Source: Sinorhizobium numidicum (GTDB lineage: Bacteria > Pseudomonadota > Alphaproteobacteria > Rhizobiales > Rhizobiaceae). Taken from it: a stretch of 64,000 nt of DNA. The position numbers and the translations under genes are program-made. Positions 36,464 to 46,300 of the stretch are shown here, piece after piece. The stretch covers positions 1,300,001 through 1,364,000 of the forward strand of contig NZ_CP120368.1 of the NCBI RefSeq assembly GCF_029892045.1. The letters are read 5' to 3'. The notes beneath the pieces are model-generated. The model saw only the letters and a program-made list of their open reading frames with translations, was not told the DNA's origin and made no database searches. The stretch's first letter is position 1; each line of letters starts with the position of its first letter.

Positions 36464-36648
36464 TCCGGCGCCTCGGGTTCCGACGGGACCCGAGGGAACA
36501 TCAATTCGCACGCCTTTTATTGCCGTTTCCATCGAGAGATGGCGGAATACAGGCAGCAGATAGGTTCATGTTTCATCTGCTTAAGTCACGCTGAACGGCG
36601 CTGGCCGCAAGCAGATCAATTGAGGCCCGGTTCGTCCGGGCCTCTTTT
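36464..36648 (+). terminator. hupB 3' region with hairpin and terminator
   Basis: CCTCGGGT/ACCCGAGG, extended by further pairs, forms a hairpin about seven bases after the hupB stop but has no T run. A clear intrinsic terminator GAGGCCCGG/CCGGGCCTC with loop TTCGT and four Ts lies at 36622-36648. The roughly 125 bases between them could be a long 3' untranslated region or a small RNA; I see no open frame. Confidence 0.7.
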
Positions 36649-36682
36649 CGTTTGGGCTCTCCCCTACAGAGCCGTGCTTCTC

Positions 36683-36770
36683 TTCGGACGCACGAAGGTC
36701 GCTGTAACACTTTGAACTGCTGCATGGTTTTAGCCATAGATCGGTTCCGATTTAAGGAACCATGCAGTAG
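36683..36770 (+). repeat. Dispersed intergenic repeat, copy B (with cruciform end)
   Basis: The first 50 bases match copy A at 19632-19681 in opposite orientation. Here the element continues into a perfect 10-bp inverted repeat, CTGCATGGTT and AACCATGCAG, enclosing a smaller ATCGG/CCGAT repeat, so the 3' half can form a stem. It lies directly upstream of the PHO box. Such elements recur in rhizobial intergenic DNA; naming the family needs a database. Confidence 0.72.
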
Positions 36771-36780
36771 GTCGCTGTCG

Positions 36781-36798
36781 CTGTCATCGGGCTGTTAC
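36781..36798 (+). promoter_or_regulatory. PHO box (PhoB operator)
   Basis: CTGTCAT (36781-36787), four bases CGGG, and CTGTTAC (36792-36798) match the two direct 7-base repeats at 11-base spacing bound by PhoB, with a single deviation from CTGTCAY in the second half. It lies 118 bases upstream of the phytase-domain gene start, in the right orientation. Confidence 0.72.
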
Positions 36799-36915
36799 AG
36801 GACGGTTGCAAAAGCCTCCCATCCGGGCCCGTGAGGCGATCCAGCGATTCGGGATGCCAACAGCGGTGCGCGCCCGCCCTCCCGGCGGCGCGGGTGCCGG
36901 CATAAGGAGGGACAA

Positions 36916-39111
36916 ATGAAGCCATTTTCCATCACCACAGCATTGGCCGCCGCGCTCGTCGCATCGACGGCATCGACGGTAAAGGCCGAGCAGGTTTTCA
37001 ATCGCATCGCATCCTTTGCAGTCGTCGACAACTTGCCGGAGGGCGCCGACCGAAAGGCAGCGACATCCGCCGAAATCATAACCGCCAGCGAAGACGGTAA
37101 GACGCTGATTTACTCCGACAGCCCCGGCAAGCGCATTGGCTTCGTCGATATAACCGAGGCGAAGGCACCGAAGGCTGGCGGAACCGTTTCTTTCGACGGA
37201 GAGCCAACTTCTGTTGCCGTTGCAGGCGCGAAGGCGCTGGTGGCCGTCAGCACGAGCGAAAGTTTCACCACACCCTCCGGCTTGCTGGCGGTGGTCGATA
37301 TCGCCAGCAAGAAGGTTGAAGCAACCTGTCACCTTGGCGGTCAACCGGATTCGGTGGCGGTCGACAAGGAACGCACCCTTGCCGCGATCGCGATCGAAAA
37401 CGAGCGCGACGAGGAGGTGAATGACGGGCAGATCCCGCAAATGCCGGCAGGCGATCTGGTGATCCTTTCGCTGAAGGACGGCGTCGCGGATTGCGCGACG
37501 GTCAAGCATGTGACGCTGACCGGCCTCGCCGATGTGGCCGGCGAAGATCCGGAACCGGAATTCGTTGCATTCAACGGCAAAGGCGAAATTGCCCTGACGC
37601 TGCAGGAAAACAATCATATCGTCATCGTCGACGGCAAATCGGCGGTCGTGAAGACGCACTTCTCCGCCGGCACGGTGGACCTCGAAAACGTCGATACCAA
37701 ACGCGACGGCGCTATTTCATTCAAGGGCAAGCAAATGGGCCGCAAGCGCGAGCCGGATGCGGTGAAGTGGCTCGACGATAACCGCCTGGTAGTTGCCAAC
37801 GAGGGCGACTACGAGGGCGGTGCGCGTGGTTTCACCATCTTCGACAGGACCGGCAAGGTCCTGTTCGAGTCCGGCGCCAGTTTCGAACACGCGATCGCGG
37901 CGATCGGTCACTATCCGGAGAAGAGATCGTCGGCGAAGGGCATTGAGCCCGAAGGGCTGGAAGCGGCACGGTTCGGTGATGACGATCTCTTCTTCGTCCT
38001 GTCAGAGCGCGCTTCGGTCGTCGGCGTTTATAAGCACACAGGAGCCGAGCCGGAGCTGCTCCAGCTCCTGCCGTCCGGAATTTCACCAGAGGGTGCGGTG
38101 GCGATACCCGGGCGCAATCTGGTGGCAACCGCCAACGAGGTCGATCTCGTCGAGGATGGTGGTGCGCGGGCGCATGTGATGATTTACGAGCGCGGCGAGG
38201 GGGAAGTTGCCTATCCGCAGATAAGTTCGTCCGAAAAGGACGGCCTGCCCATTGGCTTCGGTGCGCTCTCGGGGCTTGCGGCAGTTCCGGACAAGCCGGG
38301 CTTTCTCTGGGCGGTCAGCGATTCCGTCTTTTCGGCACAGCCAACGATCTTCACCATCGACGCATCACGGAAGCCGGCGCTGATTACGGAGGCGCTCCCG
38401 ATCACCCGCGACGGTGCTCCTGCCCAGAAGCTCGACATCGAGGGAATCGCGAATGATGGAGAAGGCGGTTTCTGGCTCGCCTCCGAAGGCAATTCCGACA
38501 AGCTCTACAGCCACGCGCTTTTCCATGTGAACAAGAAGGGCGAAATCAAGAACGAGGTTGCCCTGCCGGAAGAGCTGCGCTCCAACGAGGTTCGTTATGG
38601 CTTCGAAGGCATCGCGACGGTAGGCGCGGGAGACGATCAGGTTCTCTGGATGGCGGTGCAGCGCGAATGGAAGGATGACGGGAAAGGCTTCGTCAAACTC
38701 GTCTCCTACAAGCCCACAACCAAGGAGTGGGGTGCCTTGCGTTACCCGCTCGAAAAATCGGAAGGTGGCTGGGTCGGCCTCTCGGAGATCTCCGTCCACG
38801 GCAACTACGCCTATATCCTCGAGCGCGATAATCTGATCGGCGAGGCTGCCAAGCTCAAGAAGCTCTATCGCGTCGCCCTTGCCGATCTCAAGCCTGCCGC
38901 GCTTGGGGCAGAGTTGCCGGTCATCAAGAAGGAGGAGGTCCGCGATCTCATTCCGGAATTGAAGGCGCTGAACGGCTATGTGGTCGACAAGGTCGAAGGC
39001 TTCGCGGTCGATGCCGCTGGAAACGGCTACGTCGTCACCGACAATGACGGCGTCGACGACTCCTCCGGCGAAACACTGTTCTTCTCCATCGGTGCGATCG
39101 ACGCGATGTAG
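36916..39111 (+). CDS. Secreted esterase-like phytase-domain protein
   Basis: This protein has 731 residues. A signal peptide (about 1-24, ending TVKA) sends it to the periplasm or outside. The N-terminal half is a beta-propeller of repeated blades (TSVAVAGAKALVAVSTSE, DSVAVDKERTLAAIAIE). The C-terminal half, about 430-725, is the esterase-like-activity-of-phytase domain, with GFGALSGLAAVPDKPGFLWAV, LDIEGIANDGEGGFWLASEG, YGFEGIATVG and KVEGFAVDAAGNGYVVTDND. AAGGAGGGAC precedes the ATG. The PHO box upstream predicts induction under phosphate limitation, consistent with phosphorus scavenging; enzymatic activity is not established for this family. Confidence 0.85.
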   Translation: MKPFSITTALAAALVASTASTVKAEQVFNRIASFAVVDNLPEGADRKAATSAEIITASEDGKTLIYSDSPGKRIGFVDITEAKAPKAGGTVSFDGEPTSVAVAGAKALVAVSTSESFTTPSGLLAVVDIASKKVEATCHLGGQPDSVAVDKERTLAAIAIENERDEEVNDGQIPQMPAGDLVILSLKDGVADCATVKHVTLTGLADVAGEDPEPEFVAFNGKGEIALTLQENNHIVIVDGKSAVVKTHFSAGTVDLENVDTKRDGAISFKGKQMGRKREPDAVKWLDDNRLVVANEGDYEGGARGFTIFDRTGKVLFESGASFEHAIAAIGHYPEKRSSAKGIEPEGLEAARFGDDDLFFVLSERASVVGVYKHTGAEPELLQLLPSGISPEGAVAIPGRNLVATANEVDLVEDGGARAHVMIYERGEGEVAYPQISSSEKDGLPIGFGALSGLAAVPDKPGFLWAVSDSVFSAQPTIFTIDASRKPALITEALPITRDGAPAQKLDIEGIANDGEGGFWLASEGNSDKLYSHALFHVNKKGEIKNEVALPEELRSNEVRYGFEGIATVGAGDDQVLWMAVQREWKDDGKGFVKLVSYKPTTKEWGALRYPLEKSEGGWVGLSEISVHGNYAYILERDNLIGEAAKLKKLYRVALADLKPAALGAELPVIKKEEVRDLIPELKALNGYVVDKVEGFAVDAAGNGYVVTDNDGVDDSSGETLFFSIGAIDAM

Positions 39112-39135
39112 GCGTCAGGCCGGAGAAAAACGGAA

Positions 39136-39172
39136 GAGGCCGGAACATGATGTTCCGGCCTCTGCTCGTTTT
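39136..39172. terminator. Bidirectional intrinsic terminator
   Basis: A perfect 11-bp stem GAGGCCGGAAC/GTTCCGGCCTC (39136-39146, 39152-39162) with loop ATGAT is followed by TGCTCGTTTT on the plus strand; five As upstream (39126-39130) supply Ts on the minus strand. It ends the phytase-domain gene and the convergent marR gene. Confidence 0.85.
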
Positions 39173-39190
39173 GGAAGGTGATCTGCGACC

Positions 39191-39664
39191 TTAGCGTGCG
39201 ACGGCGATCTCAGCCTCTTCGGCTTCTTCCTTGCGTTTGCGGATCTCGTCGGTCTTCTCGACGAGCTTACTGACGATGTCATAGAGTTGGTCGAGCTGCT
39301 CATCGTCGAGCGCCGAGAAGATCTCCTCGATAAGCTGCTTTCGGGGGTGCTCCGCGGCTTCAAGGACGACGCGGCCGATCTCGGTAATCGAGACGATTTT
39401 CGCACGGCGATCCTCTGGGTCCGGCTTCCTCACCACCAAACGGTCGCGCTCCAGCCCGTCGATCGCCTCGGTCACCGTTCGCGGCGCAAAGTTCAGTGCG
39501 CAGGCGATGTCCGTGGAGCGACAGGGGCCGAGTTTGCTCAGAAAGAACAGGAACTTGCTTCGGGCAAGCGATACGCCTTCCTCTGTCATCGACTCGTTAA
39601 CCAACCGATGAACGCGATGATAAAGCTCGAACAGCTTGTCGGAAACTTCGAATGTCGTCTTCAT
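39191..39664 (-). CDS. MarR-family transcriptional regulator
   Basis: This protein has 157 residues. The winged helix-turn-helix is at about 35-105: LARSKFLFFLSKLGPCRSTDIACAL, the recognition helix APRTVTEAIDGLERD, and the wing RKPDPEDRRAKIVSITEIG with the conserved Asp-Arg-Arg. The C-terminal helix is highly charged (EEAEEAE). Inverted repeats just upstream suggest autorepression. The ligand and other targets are unknown; neighbours (a phytase-domain protein and a chemoreceptor) do not identify a pathway. Confidence 0.9.
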   Translation of the reverse strand: MKTTFEVSDKLFELYHRVHRLVNESMTEEGVSLARSKFLFFLSKLGPCRSTDIACALNFAPRTVTEAIDGLERDRLVVRKPDPEDRRAKIVSITEIGRVVLEAAEHPRKQLIEEIFSALDDEQLDQLYDIVSKLVEKTDEIRKRKEEAEEAEIAVAR

Positions 39665-39688
39665 GACCTATAAATGTATATGTTGAGG

Positions 39689-39725
39689 TGCCATGTCAAA
39701 TGGCAGTAACACTATTGTTAGTTAC
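39689..39725 (-). promoter_or_regulatory. Candidate MarR operators upstream of marR
   Basis: Two adjacent inverted repeats lie 25-60 bases before the marR ATG: TGCCAT/ATGGCA (39689-39694, 39700-39705) and TAACA/TGTTA (39707-39711, 39716-39720), the latter nested in GTAAC/GTTAC (39706-39725). Size and AT-rich centre suit a dimeric MarR repressor. Inference. Confidence 0.5.
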
Positions 39726-39792
39726 AATTGCCGCATTTGTCGACAAAAACCTCCTAATTCTTTAGGCCTATCAGCTTCAGCAAAGACAAACG

Positions 39793-39820
39793 GCCCCCGA
39801 TGTCGAGGGCTGCTTTTCTT
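39793..39820. terminator. Terminator-like hairpin after the chemoreceptor gene
   Basis: GCCCCCG (39793-39799) pairs with CGAGGGC (39804-39810) including one G-T pair, loop ATGT. On the minus strand it is followed by GTTTGTC, a weak T tract. It lies about 40 bases past the chemoreceptor stop. Confidence 0.45.
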
Positions 39821-39847
39821 CAAGCGAAGAATTGCTACCGATGGATG

Positions 39848-41689
39848 TTATGCAGCCCAGCGTGATGCTGCGCTTGAGCCATAACGGTGGGCGTGAGCGG
39901 AAGCCTCAGACAGGGTGAAGCGAGCGATGAGTTCGCGCAAGCGGCTGGCCTCCTGCGCCAATGTCGCGCTGGCCGCGTTGGCTTCCTCGACCATCGCAGC
40001 ATTCTGCTGCGTGACCTGATCCATCTGATTGACCGCCGTATTGACTTCGGAAAGTCCCGCGGACTGCTCCTGAGCGGAAACAGCGATCGCATCCATATGT
40101 TGATTGATCGTAACGATGAAGCTTTCGATCGTGCGAAGAGCTTCGCCGGTCTCGCGCACGAGCCTGACGCCGCTTTCGACCTCGACGGCCGAGTTGCGGA
40201 TCAGGTCCTTGATCTCCTTGGCGGCATTGGCAGAACGCTGGGCAAGCTCGCGCACCTCCTGTGCAACGACCGCGAAACCTTTGCCGGCGTCTCCGGCACG
40301 CGCGGCCTCGACGCCTGCGTTCAGCGCGAGGAGGTTCGTTTGGAAAGCGATTTCATCGATGACACCGATGATATTCGAGATCTGGCTCGAAGAGTGCTCG
40401 ATCCGCCCCATGGCGTCGATTGCGCCGGAAACGATCGCGCCGGACTTGTGGGCGCTCGTGTTGGCTTGGCTGGCGATCGCCCGTGCCTCGTTGGTGCGCT
40501 TGGAGGCGCTGGTTACGTTGACGGTGATCTGATCGAGCGCGGCTGCGGTTTCCTCAAGCGAGGCTGCTTGCTGCTCGGTTCGCCGCGAGAGGTCGTCCGC
40601 GCTGTGGCTGACTTCGCGCGCGCCGCTGTCGATGCTGCCAGAACTTGCGGAAACTGCGGCGAGCGTATCTGCGAGCTGCGCGACGGCCTGGTTCAGGTCA
40701 TGGCGCAGCGGTTCGAAATCGGGCGCAAAGGGTTCATTGAGCTGGAACGCGAGATCGCCGGCGGCAAGCCGCCGCAGGCCGCCTGCGAGCCCGGCCGTGG
40801 CTTCCCGGAGGCGTAGCTGTGCCGCAGCCTCGGCCTGCTGCGTCACCCTTTGGCGCTCGGCTTCGGCCTCGGCGCGCTGGATGCGCGCGTTTTCCTCGAG
40901 TTGAATATTGGTGATCGCCGCCTGGCGGAAAACCTCGACCGCCCGGGCCATTTCGCCGATTTCATCCTTGCGGGCACCGTAAGGGATAGCGCTTGCGCTG
41001 TCGCCTCCCGCGAGCTTCGCCATGGAGCTGGTTATGATTTGAATTGGTCGGGCAATGCCGCGTACGGCGTAGAAGATCGCACCGAGGATGATGACGGCGG
41101 CGAACCCGATCACGACGGTTTCGATGCTCACGATACGCTTATGCGTCGCCGCGCTCGCAGCAACGGCGGCCTCCGCGCCGGCAAGGTTCAGGGCGAGCAT
41201 TTCCTTGATCGCCGCTTCGACCTTCTGTCCGGCTTCCCGCATCTCCACTTTGAAGACGCTTTGAGCTTTAATGTTCTCGAGTTTGTTCGAGAATTTCAGC
41301 ATGCCTTCGGCGACCGAGAGATAGGCGTTGTATGTCGCATGCACTTCGTCGAGCGCTGCCTTGTCCGCATCGGAAGTCGCCAGGCCCGCATAGTCTTCTG
41401 CAAGTTTGTTGAAGCCGCCGACCACCTCGCCGATTGCCTTTTCGGCTGCCTTCTTCTCGAACGGCGTGTGTGAAATCAAGTGTCGCGCAAACGCCATCCG
41501 TGTGTCCGAGAGGCGCGTTTCCAGGGCGCGCGCTAACGAGACGCGCGGCAGCCAGCTCGCGGCAATTTCACTGTTTCGCTCATTCAACATCCGGATGCCG
41601 TTTATCGAGGAGGCGGCGAGCGCGGCGACGATCATGGTCACCAGAACAAAAAGGGCGATCAGCGTGTGCGATATCTTCAGGCGGGACAT
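39848..41689 (-). CDS. Methyl-accepting chemotaxis protein
   Basis: This protein has 613 residues. TM1 is at about 8-28, then a roughly 160-residue four-helix-bundle periplasmic sensor domain, and TM2 at about 190-212 (VVIGFAAVIILGAIFYAV). A HAMP domain and a long signalling coiled coil follow, with the conserved hairpin tip NAGVEAARAGDAGKGFAVVA. It signals to the CheA-CheW complex. The ligand is unknown. No CheB/CheR-binding pentapeptide is seen at the C-terminus. GGAG precedes the ATG. It is divergent from the SbcD-like gene across about 350 bases. Confidence 0.93.
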   Translation of the reverse strand: MSRLKISHTLIALFVLVTMIVAALAASSINGIRMLNERNSEIAASWLPRVSLARALETRLSDTRMAFARHLISHTPFEKKAAEKAIGEVVGGFNKLAEDYAGLATSDADKAALDEVHATYNAYLSVAEGMLKFSNKLENIKAQSVFKVEMREAGQKVEAAIKEMLALNLAGAEAAVAASAATHKRIVSIETVVIGFAAVIILGAIFYAVRGIARPIQIITSSMAKLAGGDSASAIPYGARKDEIGEMARAVEVFRQAAITNIQLEENARIQRAEAEAERQRVTQQAEAAAQLRLREATAGLAGGLRRLAAGDLAFQLNEPFAPDFEPLRHDLNQAVAQLADTLAAVSASSGSIDSGAREVSHSADDLSRRTEQQAASLEETAAALDQITVNVTSASKRTNEARAIASQANTSAHKSGAIVSGAIDAMGRIEHSSSQISNIIGVIDEIAFQTNLLALNAGVEAARAGDAGKGFAVVAQEVRELAQRSANAAKEIKDLIRNSAVEVESGVRLVRETGEALRTIESFIVTINQHMDAIAVSAQEQSAGLSEVNTAVNQMDQVTQQNAAMVEEANAASATLAQEASRLRELIARFTLSEASAHAHRYGSSAASRWAA

Positions 41690-42040
41690 GAATAACTCCG
41701 GAATGGCGGCCGTCCGCGAACATTTTGAGAAGCGTTGTTCCGGCTCTTGATCGTCATGAAGGAGCGGATGCCGAAGCAGGAATCGTTCCGGTGCTGGGGA
41801 CCTGTCGGGCGTTTCCCCAACCGGAACCTAGCGAGCAAGACGTTACAAAAGCGCTAATCGACAAAAATCAATGCGGCCAAATATTTGGCCAAAAACCGTT
41901 CCCGGATTTCGCCCCGGGCACCGATCGATGCCGCGGCGATCAACTGCTTCTTCGACTGTGCTTGAAAACACTTGGTGATACCGGGCGTACTTGCCTCAAC
42001 CGCCATTGACGGGCAATGCGGCTGGGGGCGATGGTCGGTC
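41690..42040. other. Divergent intergenic region with a perfect 16-bp palindrome
   Basis: This 351-base gap separates the chemoreceptor and SbcD-like genes, so both promoters should be here. Its striking feature is GGCCAAATATTTGGCC at 41875-41890, a perfect palindrome of operator size. I see no gene and no unambiguous promoter boxes in the rest. Confidence 0.55.
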
Positions 42041-43321
42041 ATGCCCTTCCGATTCGTCCACACTGCGGATCTCCATCTCGATTCACCCTTGCGTAGTCTG
42101 GCGCTCAGGAATGTCGAGGTTGCCAACCTGGTTCGAAGCGCTACGCGGGACGCCTTGGTGCGGATCGTCGACCTCTGTATCGAAGAGAATGTCGATGCCT
42201 TGTTGATCGCCGGTGATCTCTACGACGGCAATCAGACGTCGATGAACACGGCATTGTTCCTCGCAGGTGAGCTGCGCCGCCTCGATGAAGCCTGCATCCG
42301 TACTTTCCTCATTCGCGGCAATCACGACGCCCAGTCCCAGGTTACGCGCGAGCTGACGCTGCCGCCGTCCGTTCATGTCTTCTCGGGCCGAAGCAGACAG
42401 GCGCATGTCAAAACGCTGGAGAACGGCAGGCCCGTTCATATTCACGGAATGAGCTTTGCCGATTCGCACGCGCCCGAAAGCCTGCTGCCGCACTTCCATC
42501 AGCCCGTTCCCGATGCCATCAACATCGGCATGCTGCATACGAGCCTTTCGGGTGCTACGGGGCATGACCCCTACGCGCCGTGCAGCATCGCCGATCTTCA
42601 GCGCCACGGCTTTGACTACTGGGCACTCGGCCATATCCATCAGCGGCAGATCCACAGTGTGAAACCTTTCATCGTCATGCCGGGTATGCCGCAGGGCCGC
42701 GATATCAATGAAGCGGGCGTGAAGGGCGTTACCCTCGTCACGATCGATGATGACGGGCAGGTGGCACTGGAGGAGCGCCCGATTAGCGCGGCCGTATTCG
42801 AACGGCTCTCGATAGACATAACCGGTCTTGGCGACTGGCGCGATATACTGGAGACCGTGAGCCGTGAATTCGCGCGCGCTCGAAGCGGGCTGCCGGCCGA
42901 CCATCTGATCCTGCGGCTTGCCCTGACCGGAACGACGCCGCTCGCGTGGCGTCTCAGAAGGGACGCCGACCTCCTGGAAATGGAGGTCGCCAATCTTGCG
43001 GCCGGACGGAGCGGATGCTGGGTGGAGAAAATCGATATTCTTTGCAAGCAGGGCGTAGAGGAAGCGGAACGGCCGTCCGCGGACCCGGTCGACGAACTGG
43101 CGGCGCTGGTCGAAAGCGATGTGCTCCCGGGCTTCGGCTTCCGGGCGGAGGTCAGGCGTGTTGCCGAAGAGCTCCTCCAACAAATGCCACCAGAACTGCG
43201 ACACCTGATGGCGGCCGACGAGGCGGCGCTAGAGGAAGTGGTGCTGAATGCCGGGCGCGCGGGAAGCGCGGATGTGCTGGCGCATCTTCACGGCCGCGCT
43301 CCTGCCGAGGAGCTCCACTGA
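42041..43321 (+). CDS. SbcD/YhaO-like DNA repair exonuclease (Mre11-type phosphoesterase)
   Basis: This protein has 426 residues. The five phosphoesterase motifs are present: HTADLHLDSP, IAGDLYDGN, IRGNHDAQ, GMLHTSLSG and ALGHIHQRQ. A C-terminal extension of about 170 residues should cap the nuclease and bind the ATPase. ATG 42041 is used because the family N-terminus MPFRFVHTADLHLDSP begins there. The stop overlaps the next gene as TGATG, so the two subunits are translationally coupled. It resembles the Bacillus YhaO type more than E. coli SbcD. Confidence 0.88.
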   Translation: MPFRFVHTADLHLDSPLRSLALRNVEVANLVRSATRDALVRIVDLCIEENVDALLIAGDLYDGNQTSMNTALFLAGELRRLDEACIRTFLIRGNHDAQSQVTRELTLPPSVHVFSGRSRQAHVKTLENGRPVHIHGMSFADSHAPESLLPHFHQPVPDAINIGMLHTSLSGATGHDPYAPCSIADLQRHGFDYWALGHIHQRQIHSVKPFIVMPGMPQGRDINEAGVKGVTLVTIDDDGQVALEERPISAAVFERLSIDITGLGDWRDILETVSREFARARSGLPADHLILRLALTGTTPLAWRLRRDADLLEMEVANLAAGRSGCWVEKIDILCKQGVEEAERPSADPVDELAALVESDVLPGFGFRAEVRRVAEELLQQMPPELRHLMAADEAALEEVVLNAGRAGSADVLAHLHGRAPAEELH

Positions 43322-46300
43322 TGCGGCTAAACCAACTGGAACTCGTCCGCTACGGCAAGTTCACAGAGCGGCGCCTCGACTTTGGCGATATGAGGCCCGG
43401 GGAGCCGGATTTTCATCTGGTCTACGGCCCGAACGAGGCCGGAAAGTCCACGCTTTTCTCCGGCTTCCTCGATCTTCTTTTCGGAATAGAACGTCTCAGT
43501 CCTTACGGTTTTCTGCACCCTTACCAGACAATGCGGGTCGGCGGCATTCTGGAAGCCGGCGGTTGCCAGCATCACGCCTATCGCATCAAGCGCAACGCGA
43601 ACAGCATGATCGGTCCCGACGAGCAGCCTTTGCCGGACAATCTCTTTTCCGCCGCACTCGGTTCGATCGACCGGGCAACCTATCGGATGATGTTCTCGCT
43701 CGACGACGACAGCATAGAACAGGGCGGGGAAAGCATCCTGAAGAGCGAAGGCGAACTCGGCTCCCTCCTGTTCTCTGCAAGTTCCGGCCTGCCGGATAGC
43801 GGCGCGGCTCTTGCAGACCTGCGCGCGCAAGCGGACGCCTTCTATAGGCCTCAGGGGCGAAAGCATCAGCTTGCCGACTTGAAGGCGGAGCTTGATGCGC
43901 TGAAAGCCGAGCGCAACGCCATAGACGTGAACGCTCGCGAATACTCCAGGCTGCGCAAGGCCTTGGCAAATGCGCGGGAACGCCACGACGCGGCGGCAGG
44001 AAACCGCGCGGAGCTGCGCGTCCGCCGGGATCGGACACGCGCGCAACTTGATGCGCTGCCGCTCTTCGGGCGGCTTCATGGCGTGCGCAGAGAGCTCGCG
44101 CAGCAGGAGCCGCTGCCGGTGCCGCCGGCGGAGTGGTGGAGCGATCTGCCGATACTCCGCAAGCAGGAAGCGGAAGTCGCCGCGAGGCTCTCACAACTGA
44201 GGGAGGAATTACGCCGCCGCCGCGAGGAACTGGCGGAATTGCGGCGCGACGAGCCCGCCCTGGCATTGGCCGAACGCTTCGAGGCCATTCGCGAGACGGC
44301 GCTCGACGCCCGCTACCTGACAGCGGCCCGCGACATGCCGTCCCGCCTCGGCGATCTGGCGAGGACATCCGCCGAAATCGACGCCTGCCTCGCTCGCCTT
44401 GGGGAGGCAGGTAATCCCGACCCGGCTTCGCTCCTGCTGCCGACGGCCCTCAGTGCCCGGCTTCAAGATCTGGTTCGCCGACATGCGACCCTCGCGGAAA
44501 GACTGGCATCGGCCCACGAGGAGATGGAGAGCGCGAAGCAAGCTCATCACGAGGCGGAACGTGATCTCGCGCGGCTGAAGGATGGCGCCCGCGATCCAGG
44601 CCTCCTGATGAAACGATTGCATCTTCTGCGCCAGAGCGATTGCCTGCTACGCCAAGAGATGGCGGCGAGAGAGATCGAGCGGCTGGAGGCGGCGCTTTCC
44701 GACAAATTGGATGCCCTGCGCCCTTTTGCCGGTAACGTGGACGATCTGGCGACGCTAGCCGTTCCTGCGCCTGCCGGCGTCGATGCTTGGCGGGCGGAGG
44801 AGATGGCACAGGCGGAACGGCGGTCGCGGCTCGATGACCGGATCGCCGATGAGAGCGAGCGCCTGGCCGGAGACGAGGCGCGCTTGGCGGCACTTGGCGC
44901 GCATTCCGGCGTGGCTGACGATGCGCTTGCGCGTGAACTGCGGCGTCAACGCGACCTTGCCTGGCGCACGCACCGCTCCCGCCTCGACGATGTGACGGCA
45001 TCTGCTTTCGAGGCAGCGTTGAAGGATGACGATGACGCCGCAGCCTTTCGTCTGGCGCAGGTCGAGAGAGTGGCCGAGATGCGCGGCTTGGCGCTTGCGA
45101 TCTCTGAACGGCGCGCCCGTCTGCAGGTGCTGGAAGCGCAAAGAACCGCGGCAGCCGAGGAGCGAGGACGACTAAGCGCGAAGGTCGCCGCCGCAGCCAT
45201 CGCATGTGGTTTACCTGACGTGACGATACTGCCGCAGCTTGAAGTATGGCTTGCCACGCGTGCGATTTCGCTTGAACTGCGCGCAGACCTTCGGGCGGCG
45301 TGCAGGAAGCGTGATACCGCCGCTTCGGAAGAGAGGTCAGCGATACGGGACTTGCAGGATGAACTCGTGCGATTCGGTGTGGCGGACAAGCTGCCGGATC
45401 GTCTCGACGGGCTTCTTATGGCAGCCGAACACGTAGTTTCCAGCGGACAGGCAGCACTGGTGGCGCACCGTGCGGCCGTCGCGCAACTTCATCGCGCGGC
45501 CGAAGCTCTGGAAAGTCGGGAGGCGGCGCTTGCTTCTGCCGAAGCCGCAATGGCCGCCTGGCAGGAGGAATGGAACGCAGCGCTCGGAGAGACCTGGCTG
45601 GCCGGGAGGATCGAGCGGCCGCTTCCGCACGAAATAGGTTCGATGCTCGCGGTGCTGCAGGATTTCGATAAGCTGATGCAGCGCAAGGCGGAGCTCGAGC
45701 ATCGCATTGTAGCCATGCGCAGCGATCAGGCGGCTTTCGTGCAAGCGATTGCGAGCCTTGCGGAGGCGCTCGATCACGTTGATTTCGGGTTGAAGCAGCC
45801 CAAAACGATAAACGTCGCCGATGCTCATCGGTTGGAGCGAGATGCGAGCGGTATACCGCCTTCCACTTTTCTGCATCCCACTGCAGTTGTGGCGACCCCT
45901 ACAGTCGATCCGTTGCTTGTTTTCGCATCGCTGCGCGATCGTATCGCTGCCGCTGAGCACAGCCAAGAGCGACGGCTCGCAATCGCCGCCAGCATCGAGC
46001 GGATGGAAGAAAACCTGCAATCCCTGCTTACCGAAGAGCGGCTCCACATAGCAAGCAAGCAGGTTATCCTCGACTTTTTTGCTTGCGGGACTCTCGATGA
46101 GGCGGGCTTGAGCCTTGATGCTGCTCGCGAGCAGGAGAGATTGCGCGAGCGGGGCATCGAGCTGGAAAACGATCTGATGGCGCGCCTCGGTGCCGGCACG
46201 ATCGGAGAGGTCGAAGCCATGCTCGCCGCGGTCGATGATGCGGAGTTGCGCCTCGAACTCGCCCGCCTGGACGAGGCAATGGACGAGGCCGACCGCGAAG

